From an uncultured Clostridia bacterium (GTDB lineage Bacteria; Bacillota_A; Clostridia; Oscillospirales; Oscillospiraceae), in assembly GCA_946410505.1 (NCBI GenBank), contig CAMKAP010000108.1, positions 1 to 6,891 on the forward strand: a stretch of 6,891 bases of DNA, given 5' to 3'. This document shows positions 1-5,364 of the stretch, one piece after another. The notes beneath the pieces were generated by a model. It ran no database searches, was not told where the DNA came from, and was given only the letters and a program-made list of their open reading frames with translations. Position 1 is the stretch's first letter; each line of letters begins with the position of its first letter. Position numbers and translations under genes: made by a program.

Positions 1-1
1 C

Positions 2-370
2 GCAAATGTTGATCTTAACTCACCTGAAGCACAGGCGAAAATTGCAGCTAAAATGGAGCGGTATGTTTACAGCGAACGGTATACGCGCAATCCGAGTTAT
101 ACACCTTATTGTATGCAAGCTGGCGAGCGGCTCGAATTGCTTGAATTTTCAGAATACATCATTCAGAACGAATCAGATGACGACCTTGTGATCACCCTTA
201 ATGTCGAAGCCTCCGAGGCCGGAGAAAAAATCAGTATTCTATTGGCAGAACAGCATGAGCAGAATTTGTCTGCGATCAGTACGCCCAAGAGCTGGGAGGG
301 AAAAGCACGATCCGTTATCGGCAACACAGCCAAATCCATCATTGAAGAGGAGGAGCAGAAATATGAGTGA
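2..370 (+). CDS. 3' end of an unrecognised gene, possibly a partner recombinase (partial)
   Basis: The reading frame is open from the window edge, so the visible 122 residues are the C-terminus of a longer protein; the Met at 53 is probably internal. The visible part begins with a charged helical stretch (ANVDLNSPEAQAKIAAKMER), followed by an aromatic, polar segment. Next comes a beta-rich segment, GERLELLEFSEYII then DDDLVITLNVEAS, and a charged helical tail ending in EEEEQKYE. No catalytic motif is visible and the family is not recognised with certainty. Its stop codon overlaps the start of the recombinase-like gene by 8 nt, indicating one operon with coupled translation. By context, and because its opening resembles the tail that can follow the catalytic Tyr of a tyrosine recombinase, it may be the active partner recombinase. 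That is an inference. Confidence 0.75.
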   Translation, partial: ANVDLNSPEAQAKIAAKMERYVYSERYTRNPSYTPYCMQAGERLELLEFSEYIIQNESDDDLVITLNVEASEAGEKISILLAEQHEQNLSAISTPKSWEGKARSVIGNTAKSIIEEEEQKYE

Positions 371-1952
371 AAAAAACAATCTTATAGCCAGAGGTTTGGA
401 CGATACCGAGGAACTTCAAATTACACGAGATAAGTTTGGTATTGTGTCGATCAAAGGAGCAGCATACCGTGATAATGTAGGTTATAAGATTTCGATTAAG
501 CGTACTGCAGATACCTGGGTAGAAGAGCACGAAAGAAAGAAACGCAAACCCTTGTATACAGGAACCATCAGCATTTTGGATCCGGCGTCATCTCGTGTAA
601 TGCTTTCCGAAGCGAAGAAGGCGCAAAAGGACAAGGATGGCAAAGTATATAAGAACAAAGACATCTACGCCTCTATCAAGTACGAATGCAATTCCGCCGA
701 TGAAGGCAAGATTGCGTATATCTTGATGCGGCAAATCAACACTCTACGCAAAGATAACAATTGCCAGCTCAAGGACGCCACTAAGAAAATGATGTTGCCG
801 GATCATGTCACTCCGCAATCTGCAGCGGTTCAATACAGCAGCGAGTTTTTGAGGTTGTATTATTCGGAGTCATCTCTGGAAAACAATGATGCTCGACAGA
901 ACAAGATTTCAAAAACGCTCGCCGTTTTGCCCTGCATCCCTATCTGTAAGCTCAAACCCCGTGAAGTGTCTTCTTTTTTTGATAATAACAATGTGACAGC
1001 TGCAAATCGCGAGCTTTGTTCGCATTTTTTTGAGTTTTTGATTGCGACCGGAAAATGTGCGGGCAAAAACCCTATTATCACGAGCGATAACAAGGAAACA
1101 TCCACGAATGCTATCCGCAAAGCCGCATTTTCGCAGCAGGAACTCGGTTTCGCTGTTTTTACAAAGATGTTTGAGCTTATAAACAACAAAATCTCCGCTC
1201 TCTACTGTGTTATTGTTCTGCTTGCATCTGGATTCTCGCTTCAGGATATCCGTGATATGAAGTGGAATGATCTCGATTTCGTGAAAGGTTTTCGGGATTA
1301 TGTTGTCGCACATATCCGCAGAGACTACACCGCAATATCCAAACATGATTTCTCCAGACCGATAATTCCAGATGCGGCGTTATACTTAAGGAAAGTATAC
1401 AATTCATTTGTCAAAGAGCGAGGCCGGGACAGAGTCGATGAAGAATGGATTTTACCAAGGGGCTTGGTGAACGCTGCAATCGCAGAGGAAGTAAACAATT
1501 TACTTGTACGGGCTGGTTTTTCCGGACAAACGGTAGCAAAGGGGCGCCCTTCGAAATCTGAGGCTATCCCGATCACAATCCTTCGTACCAATTATCAACA
1601 CATGCTCAACACAGTTGCAGGTTTAAAAGACGACCCAGACACTTTTAGTTTCTTGTGTGGTGTACTGCTGAAAAGCTCCACATATACGAGTTACGAGTCT
1701 CACACAACATCGGAAGCGCAATTTCGCTTGTACACGATCCTTAAATCCATTTCCGTCGAAAAGAAATTGAAGGAAAAGTCTGGAGTGGAAAAGGTAAAAG
1801 ATGGCTGGCTTTACAAAGCTGTTCCAAGAACGAATCACGAGGTCGCCAGAGTCACCGGGACGATTCAACTCTGTCCAGGCGAGAGAATTATAATCAGAGT
1901 TCCACATGGCGTTACAGGAGTGGTCGAAGCCTCCTGCAAAAAGGAAGAGTGA
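363..1952 (+). CDS. Divergent tyrosine-recombinase-like protein, probably catalytically degenerate
   Basis: 529 aa. The start at 363 is chosen over an upstream in-frame ATG at 201 because AGGAGG (348-353) sits 9 nt before it and it gives an 8-nt ATGAGTGA overlap with the preceding stop. Residues about 1-130 are a lysine-rich N-terminal region (arm-type DNA-binding domain possible). About 145-240 resembles a core-binding domain, ending FFEFLIATGKCAGKNP. About 255-465 resembles the catalytic domain: ASGFSLQDIRDMKWNDLDF aligns with the box I region, K327 fits the beta-hairpin Lys, ILR408 fits the box II Arg and Y444 (or Y441) the nucleophile. By this alignment, box I Arg is S292, the HxxR His is T405 and the later His/Trp is about K437. 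The tail (499-529) carries a GERIIIRVPHG beta motif. Family membership is by pattern only. Inferred role: accessory or architectural partner in recombination at the adjacent tRNA-Leu, perhaps needing the upstream gene's product. Confidence 0.75.
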   Translation: MSEKNNLIARGLDDTEELQITRDKFGIVSIKGAAYRDNVGYKISIKRTADTWVEEHERKKRKPLYTGTISILDPASSRVMLSEAKKAQKDKDGKVYKNKDIYASIKYECNSADEGKIAYILMRQINTLRKDNNCQLKDATKKMMLPDHVTPQSAAVQYSSEFLRLYYSESSLENNDARQNKISKTLAVLPCIPICKLKPREVSSFFDNNNVTAANRELCSHFFEFLIATGKCAGKNPIITSDNKETSTNAIRKAAFSQQELGFAVFTKMFELINNKISALYCVIVLLASGFSLQDIRDMKWNDLDFVKGFRDYVVAHIRRDYTAISKHDFSRPIIPDAALYLRKVYNSFVKERGRDRVDEEWILPRGLVNAAIAEEVNNLLVRAGFSGQTVAKGRPSKSEAIPITILRTNYQHMLNTVAGLKDDPDTFSFLCGVLLKSSTYTSYESHTTSEAQFRLYTILKSISVEKKLKEKSGVEKVKDGWLYKAVPRTNHEVARVTGTIQLCPGERIIIRVPHGVTGVVEASCKKEE

Positions 1953-1997
1953 CCGCCGCGGCAGAATTGAAAGATTATTATATTCTTTCGATGCGCG

Positions 1998-2049
1998 TTC
2001 AAGATGAATTCAAGATGCAGCGGACAGATGATATCGGGTGATATTGAAC
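1998..2049. repeat. Short direct repeats between recombinase gene and tRNA (candidate arm sites)
   Basis: TTCAAGATG occurs at 1998-2006 and 2009-2017, an 11-nt period close to one DNA turn. TGATAT occurs at 2029-2034 and 2039-2044, a 10-nt period. GTTCAA (1997-2002) is also inverted as TTGAAC at 2044-2049. The rest of the 1953-2060 gap has no gene. Helically phased short repeats beside an integrase gene and its target are what arm-type recombinase or excisionase sites look like. With repeats this short, chance remains a fair explanation. Confidence 0.3.
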
Positions 2050-2050
2050 G

Positions 2051-2101
2051 CAAAAAGAAAAAGTTCCGAGACAGCTCAAAACTGAGACTGCTTCGGAACT
2101 T
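2051..2101 (-). terminator. Intrinsic terminator of tRNA-Leu
   Basis: AAGTTCCGA (2061-2069) and TCGGAACTT (2093-2101) form a 9-bp stem. Inner pairs CAG/CTG and CTC/GAG extend it across small internal bulges around an AAAACT loop. Read on the minus strand, the stem is followed at once by TTTCTTTTTG (2060-2051), a good U-tract. It begins 3 nt after the tRNA's CCA end, so it should terminate the tRNA transcript. On the plus strand the following bases are CTTTGG, so it may also weakly stop recombinase transcription. Confidence 0.85.
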
Positions 2102-2104
2102 CTT

Positions 2105-2192
2105 TGGTGCGCGAGGCGGGACTTGAACCCGCACGCCCGGAGTGAGCACTAGAACCTGAATCTAGCGAGTCTGCCAATTCCACCACTCGCGC
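2105..2192 (-). tRNA. tRNA-Leu, anticodon CAG, CCA encoded
   Basis: Read on the minus strand this is an 88-nt class II (long variable arm) tRNA. The acceptor stem is GCGCGAG (2192-2186) pairing with CTCGCGC (2115-2109), followed by discriminator A and encoded CCA (2107-2105). The D loop has the AATTGGCAGA pattern usual for tRNA-Leu. The anticodon arm is CTAGA-TTCAGGT-TCTAG, giving anticodon CAG, which reads CUG. The variable arm pairs GCTC with GGGC, and the T arm is GCGGG-TTCAAGT-CCCGC. The D stem appears to contain a U-U mismatch (GTG against CTC). The gene has its own promoter and terminator. Its 3' end faces the recombinase-like genes, and it is the likely attachment target. Confidence 0.97.
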
Positions 2193-2211
2193 ATCTCTGG
2201 AACGCTTGATT

Positions 2212-2240
2212 ATAATAGCACTGGTTTTCCGCCTTGTCAA
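2212..2240 (-). promoter_or_regulatory. SigA-type promoter of tRNA-Leu
   Basis: On the minus strand, TTGACA (2240-2235) is a perfect -35 box, followed by a 17-nt spacer and TATTAT (2217-2212) as the -10 box. Transcription should start near 2205, about a dozen nucleotides before the tRNA 5' end at 2192, as expected for a strong stable-RNA promoter. Confidence 0.9.
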
Positions 2241-2252
2241 GAGTTTTCCGCC
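2224..2252. repeat. 10-nt direct repeat between divergent promoters
   Basis: GTTTTCCGCC is present at 2224-2233 and again at 2243-2252. The two copies flank the -35 box of the tRNA promoter, one inside its spacer and one just upstream. They could be a regulator site, or copies generated by slippage or chance. No regulator can be named. Confidence 0.3.
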
Positions 2253-2270
2253 GCTTTTTGGTGGTTTTTC

Positions 2271-2299
2271 TTTACAAGCCCGGCTGTGAATGCTATTAT
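2271..2299 (+). promoter_or_regulatory. SigA-type promoter for the leader and DUF975 gene
   Basis: TTTACA (2271-2276), a 17-nt spacer and TATTAT (2294-2299) make a near-consensus promoter. The predicted start is near 2306. It points away from the tRNA promoter, whose -35 box lies 30 nt to the left. The transcript would have a leader of about 135 nt before the ATG at 2441. Confidence 0.8.
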
Positions 2300-2305
2300 A
2301 TCGGG

Positions 2306-2440
2306 GTATCCACGTATCTCTTCCGCCGCGCTCTGCCTGACAGCGCAGGGTATTCGCCCGTTCCCGTTCTCCGCCGCTGGTTGGGAGAGACCACGTGATT
2401 CGACTTTTCAAATGCATGTTATCATAGAAAGGAACCTGCC
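2306..2440 (+). other. Structured 5' leader of the DUF975 gene (unknown class)
   Basis: Between the predicted transcription start and the ATG there is no ORF of note, but extended pairing is visible. CACGT (2311-2315) pairs with ACGTG (2393-2397). After a 1x2 internal loop, TCTCTTCC (2317-2324) pairs with GGGAGAGA (2383-2390), one of its pairs being T-G. This makes a 13-bp closing helix around about 58 nt. Inside are hairpins GCGCT/AGCGC (2328-2332 with 2342-2346) and GGGT/GCCC (2348-2351 with 2356-2359). This is more structure than an ordinary leader needs and could be a cis-regulatory RNA. It matches no riboswitch, 6S or SRP RNA consensus that I recognise. Only four Ts (2405-2408) follow the closing helix, so termination there is unlikely to be efficient. 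The ribosome binding site (AAAGGA, 2428-2433) lies outside the helix. Confidence 0.4.
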
Positions 2441-3169
2441 ATGAATCTCGATCGATCCCTTCTCAAGGCCCGTGCCAAAGAGGTCATTCGCAACTCCAAC
2501 CCCAAGGTGCTCACTGCGAGCCTGATCGTAATGGCGCTGGGTGTTCTGGTCTCTTATCTCTCCGGCCGCCTGGTGGGCATCTCCGGGGACGAAGCAATGC
2601 GCTATCTGCAGTACATGCAGAACGGAGACGCGGAAGCCGCTCTCAATATCATCATCTCCCACACACCCAGCAGCGGTGCCCAACTGGTGAACCTGTTGCT
2701 TGAGGCAGTGACCATCATCGTCGGGCTGGGCTTTCTCATTTTTCTGCTCAACTCCCTGCGGGGGACCGAGCCCGACCTGGGCAATCTGCTGGACGGCTTC
2801 AATTACTGGTGGAAGGTGCTGGTGCTGGACCTGGTCTGCGGCTTCTTCATCTTCCTTTGGTCCCTGCTGTTTATCATCCCCGGCATCGTTGCCGCCTACC
2901 GCTACAGCATGGCCAATTACCTGCTCATTACGCACCCGGAATACGGCATCATGGACTGCATCCGCGAGTCCAAGCGTCTGACAAAGGGTTGGAAAGCCCA
3001 GCTCTTTGTGCTGGATCTGAGCTTTATCGGCTGGTGGCTGCTGTGCCTGGTGCCTGTGCTCGGCTGGCTCCTCTCCATTTGGGTCACGCCCTACCGCAGT
3101 CTTAGCTTCCTTCAGGTCTACGAGCAGCTCAGCGGCGCTTCCGCCTCCGACACTGAGACGGAGCCCTAG
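2441..3169 (+). CDS. DUF975 family integral membrane protein
   Basis: 242 aa, a usual length for the family. The start is supported by AAAGGA (2428-2433), 7 nt upstream. The N-terminus begins with the charged amphipathic stretch typical of DUF975 (RSLLKARAKEVI). Hydrophobic segments follow at about 23-46, 82-106, 125-152 and 187-215. Family-typical features include RGTEPDLGNLL (107-117), the FIIPGIVAAYRYSMANYLL stretch (144-162), an ESKRLTKGWK motif (176-185) followed by LFVLDLSFIGWW (188-199), and a closing aromatic YRSLSFLQVYEQL. The family is found widely in Firmicutes and its molecular function is not established. The protein is predicted to sit in the cytoplasmic membrane. It has its own promoter with a structured leader and precedes the surface-protein operon by 77 nt, so read-through is possible. 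The family call is confident and no role can be given. Confidence 0.92.
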   Translation: MNLDRSLLKARAKEVIRNSNPKVLTASLIVMALGVLVSYLSGRLVGISGDEAMRYLQYMQNGDAEAALNIIISHTPSSGAQLVNLLLEAVTIIVGLGFLIFLLNSLRGTEPDLGNLLDGFNYWWKVLVLDLVCGFFIFLWSLLFIIPGIVAAYRYSMANYLLITHPEYGIMDCIRESKRLTKGWKAQLFVLDLSFIGWWLLCLVPVLGWLLSIWVTPYRSLSFLQVYEQLSGASASDTETEP

Positions 3170-3207
3170 AATCTCTGAGATACTTCCTTCTCATAATTGT
3201 CACACTT

Positions 3208-3231
3208 CGGCGCAGGGAATTCCCTGCGCCG
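3208..3231. terminator. Perfect 24-nt palindrome: weak terminator or operator-like hairpin
   Basis: CGGCGCAGGG (3208-3217) and CCCTGCGCCG (3222-3231) form a perfect 10-bp stem around AATT. The following bases on the plus strand are TTTCAGG, too few Ts for an efficient intrinsic terminator. It ends only 16 nt before the next ATG, so it might attenuate read-through from the DUF975 gene, protect an mRNA end, or bind a dimeric regulator. No clear promoter is seen in the rest of 3170-3246. Confidence 0.5.
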
Positions 3232-3246
3232 TTTCAGGAGAAAAAC

Positions 3247-4293
3247 ATGTCAAAAACCTTGCACCCGCTCCTTCGTTTTCTGGGGCGTTTCTTTTTGATC
3301 CTGCTCGTCACTCTGCTGCTTCTCGCCGCTTTTCTTTACGGCGTGATGGCGCTGCTCTGCAAAGGACCGTCCCCCACGGCGAGAGATCTGTTCGTCCTCT
3401 CCACCCGGGAGACCAGCGCCATCGGCTTCTTGCCCCGGCTCTACATGAGTCAGGAGGAAATCGACGCCATCGTCCAGCGACAGGCGGAGCAGGATATTGA
3501 GAGCACCGACCCCTCGCTGATTTCCGTGCGCCGGGAGCCGGAAAAGAGCGCTGAGCCCGACGCCTGGGGTTATGTGGACGAGGACGGCGACGGCCTGATC
3601 CACGTTCCCGTAGCCGGGGAGAGCTTCATCGGGCACATGCTGATCGTGCTCGACCCCTCCCGCGTGATCATGGGATGCATTCCGGAGAGCTTTCACCAGC
3701 GGGGCTATACGCTGGAGGAGCTTGTCAAGCACTTTGACGCGGTCGCCGGCATCAACGGCGGCGGCTTTGAAGATCCGGGCGGTCTGGGCGACGGCAGCAC
3801 GCCGGAGCGCACCATCGTATTCAAGGGCAAAATCTATCTGAGGGGCCAGGGGACCGGCTACGGCTTCGCCGGGCTGGACCGGGAAAGCATCCTCCATGTG
3901 GGCGTCGTGGGCGCCGATAAGCTGGAGGAACTGGGGATCCAGTACGGAACCGGCTACGGCCCGGTTCTGATCTCCAACGGCACGGCCGCCGATCCCGAGA
4001 GCCTGCACAGCGGCGTCAACCCCCGCACCGCCATCGGTCAGCGGTCGGACGGCGCGATCCTCATGCTGGTCATCGCCGGCCGTCAGCCCAACAGCCTCGG
4101 CGCCACCTATGCTGACGAGGCCGAGCTGATGCTGAAATTCGGTGCCGTCAATGCCACGAATCTGGACGGGGGCAGCTCCAGCCTGATGTGGTACCAGGAC
4201 GGATATGTGAACAACGCCGCCACTCTGGTCGGCATCCGCCGGATCCCGACCAGCTTCCTCGTCCTCAAAGAGGGGGTGAGCCTGGATGACTGA
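3247..4293 (+). CDS. Membrane-anchored phosphodiester glycosidase (NAGPA domain) protein
   Basis: 348 aa. The start is set by AGGAG (3236-3240), 6 nt upstream. Residues about 10-37 form a signal anchor, so the rest should be outside the membrane. Residues about 125-342 match the NAGPA/phosphodiester glycosidase domain (PF09992): INGGGF (169-174), NPRTAIGQ (258-265), VIAGRQ (275-280; many homologues have DGR here), NLDGGSSS (305-312) and RRIPTSFLVL near the C-terminus. The namesake mammalian enzyme uncovers mannose 6-phosphate by removing GlcNAc from a phosphodiester. Bacterial members are thought to act on sugar phosphodiesters of envelope or exported polymers, but the substrate here cannot be told. 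The gene overlaps the next by 8 nt (ATGACTGA), so it is co-translated with it. The fold call is confident and the activity is inferred. Confidence 0.92.
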   Translation: MSKTLHPLLRFLGRFFLILLVTLLLLAAFLYGVMALLCKGPSPTARDLFVLSTRETSAIGFLPRLYMSQEEIDAIVQRQAEQDIESTDPSLISVRREPEKSAEPDAWGYVDEDGDGLIHVPVAGESFIGHMLIVLDPSRVIMGCIPESFHQRGYTLEELVKHFDAVAGINGGGFEDPGGLGDGSTPERTIVFKGKIYLRGQGTGYGFAGLDRESILHVGVVGADKLEELGIQYGTGYGPVLISNGTAADPESLHSGVNPRTAIGQRSDGAILMLVIAGRQPNSLGATYADEAELMLKFGAVNATNLDGGSSSLMWYQDGYVNNAATLVGIRRIPTSFLVLKEGVSLDD

Positions 4294-5353
4294 GCAAAAA
4301 AGGCTCTCACCCTTTGTCCGGGGCCTGTTGATTTATGCTCTGGTCCTCCTCCTGCTGCTGGGCGGCGCGCTGCTGGTGTTCCGGGACTTTCTGCAGCAGT
4401 ATGAGCTCTCCCGGCCGATCCGGGCCATAGAAGAATACCAGCGCTCCCTCGCAGAGGACGGCCCCGGCGACGCCTGCCGCGCGGCGCTCCAGCCGCTGGA
4501 CCGCTCGCTGGAGAGCGAAGAGGAGGCGCTGGCCTGGCTGTCCGGGCTGTTGGAGAATGCCAGGTTGAAAGAGGACGTCTCCCAGGGCAGCGACGAGCAG
4601 AAGGTCTACCGCATCCTCGTCGAAGGCGGCGAGTGCGGCCGTATCACCCTTCGCCCGGGGGCGCCCGGCCGTTACGGTTTTGTCCGCTGGCACCCGGCGG
4701 AAGAGGAATTTGACTTTACGCCTTGGTTTCACACGCTGTCCATCACGGTTCCGGAGGAGTATCGCGTCCGCTACGGGGCACAGACGCTGGGCAAAGCGCA
4801 TGTGGTGAAAAGCGGTCTGCAATATTCCGCGCTGCAGGAATGCTACGAGCTGCTGGACGATCTTCCCACCATGGTCGCCTATGAGACCGGCCCGCTGATC
4901 GGTGACGGAGAGCTGGAGGCCTTCGATCGCCACGGGCAGCGGATCGCGCCGGAGGATCTGGAGGAGGACCGCTATCTGGATAACTGCAACGCACAGCAGA
5001 AGGCGCGGATGAAGGACTTTGCGGAGATCTTTGTTCCGACCTATGTGCGCTTCACCGTCTCCGTCTCTGACTATGATGTTCTGCGCGAAATGATTTTGAA
5101 AAACTCCCCGCTGGATCTCCGCCTCTCCAAGGCTGTGGGTGAGGGCTGGTGGTCTGTCACCAGCTACTGCAAGCTCCTGTCCACCGATATACGGCACTGT
5201 GTCGACCTGGGGGAAAACCGCTGGCTGCTGGATCTGGCCTATGTCACCGAGACGAAAGCCTACTCGGACCCCGTGACAGCGGAGTATTGCCAGCGCCTTG
5301 TGCTGTTCGAGGAAGACGGTCAGCTTCGGGCCGGTCTGCTCTTCAACTACTAA
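4286..5353 (+). CDS. Single-pass membrane protein of unknown family
   Basis: 355 aa. The start is supported by the 8-nt overlap with the preceding stop, with a modest AGGGGG (4271-4276) upstream. Residues 10-32 form an uncleaved-looking transmembrane segment after a short basic N-terminus. The remaining 320 or so residues are predicted extracytoplasmic. Residues about 35-100 are acidic and helical. About 105-170 look like a beta-rich module ending SITVPEEYRVRYGAQTLG. About 235-355 alternate helix and strand in a way that could be an NTF2-like fold (FAEIFVPTYVRFTV, then paired strands to the end), but this is a guess from pattern. No catalytic motif is evident and I do not recognise the family. 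Its position between a NAGPA-domain protein and an LRR lipoprotein suggests work on or in a surface complex. Its stop codon lies in the next gene's Shine-Dalgarno sequence. Confidence 0.85.
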   Translation: MTEQKRLSPFVRGLLIYALVLLLLLGGALLVFRDFLQQYELSRPIRAIEEYQRSLAEDGPGDACRAALQPLDRSLESEEEALAWLSGLLENARLKEDVSQGSDEQKVYRILVEGGECGRITLRPGAPGRYGFVRWHPAEEEFDFTPWFHTLSITVPEEYRVRYGAQTLGKAHVVKSGLQYSALQECYELLDDLPTMVAYETGPLIGDGELEAFDRHGQRIAPEDLEEDRYLDNCNAQQKARMKDFAEIFVPTYVRFTVSVSDYDVLREMILKNSPLDLRLSKAVGEGWWSVTSYCKLLSTDIRHCVDLGENRWLLDLAYVTETKAYSDPVTAEYCQRLVLFEEDGQLRAGLLFNY

Positions 5354-5358
5354 GGAGG
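5351..5358 (+). promoter_or_regulatory. Strong Shine-Dalgarno fused to the upstream stop codon
   Basis: TAAGGAGG contains both the stop codon of the preceding gene (5351-5353) and a near-perfect ribosome binding site 6 nt before the ATG at 5365. It fixes the start of the lipoprotein gene, ruling out the longer in-frame ORF that opens at 5149, and it predicts translational coupling. Confidence 0.85.
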
Positions 5359-5364
5359 CGCCAC

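Larger units (their letters stand above)
1..2105. mobile_element. Integrase-side end of a putative integrative element inserted at tRNA-Leu
   Basis: Seen: two overlapping genes, the second tyrosine-recombinase-like, run toward the 3' end of a tRNA-Leu gene and stop about 150 nt short of it. Base composition is clearly lower in GC here (about 40-45% by eye) than to the right of the tRNA (about 60% or more). Known: tyrosine-recombinase elements often insert in the 3' part of tRNA genes and carry their integrase next to that junction. Inferred: the window catches one end of such an element. The right boundary is set at the tRNA 3' end as an approximation. The left end and the second attachment site are outside the window, so neither the repeat nor the element's size can be seen. 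It could also be a decayed remnant. Confidence 0.5.

Noticed and set aside
201..362. Upstream in-frame start giving a 583-aa form of the recombinase-like protein
   Set aside because: It would overlap the preceding gene by 170 nt and has no suitable ribosome binding site, whereas the ATG at 363 has AGGAGG at good spacing and a short stop-start overlap.
860..1591. Minus-strand ORFs opposite the recombinase-like gene
   Set aside because: They have no ribosome binding sites, no domains, and lie wholly within a supported gene.
1969..1989. Hairpin GAAAGA/TCTTTC with a 9-nt loop after the recombinase gene
   Set aside because: Only 6 AT-rich base pairs and no T-tract; too weak to call a terminator.
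2306..2410. 6S RNA, SRP RNA or a known riboswitch in the leader
   Set aside because: The length and paired ends prompted the idea, but none of the conserved core sequences of those classes that I know could be found, so it is listed only as an unclassified structured leader.
2076..2417. Minus-strand ORF across the tRNA and leader
   Set aside because: It runs through the tRNA gene, its promoter and its terminator, so it cannot be a real coding gene.
3170..3207. Possible promoter with CATAAT (3192-3197) for the surface operon
   Set aside because: No acceptable -35 box lies 16-18 nt upstream, so it is not supported.
3250..4008. Minus-strand ORF (252 codons) opposite the NAGPA gene
   Set aside because: It is a shadow of the real gene, with no ribosome binding site or recognisable domain.
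5149..5364. Longer 453-aa form of the LRR lipoprotein
   Set aside because: The extension lies inside the preceding gene in another frame and would bury the lipoprotein signal; TAAGGAGG followed by the ATG at 5365 is clearly the start.
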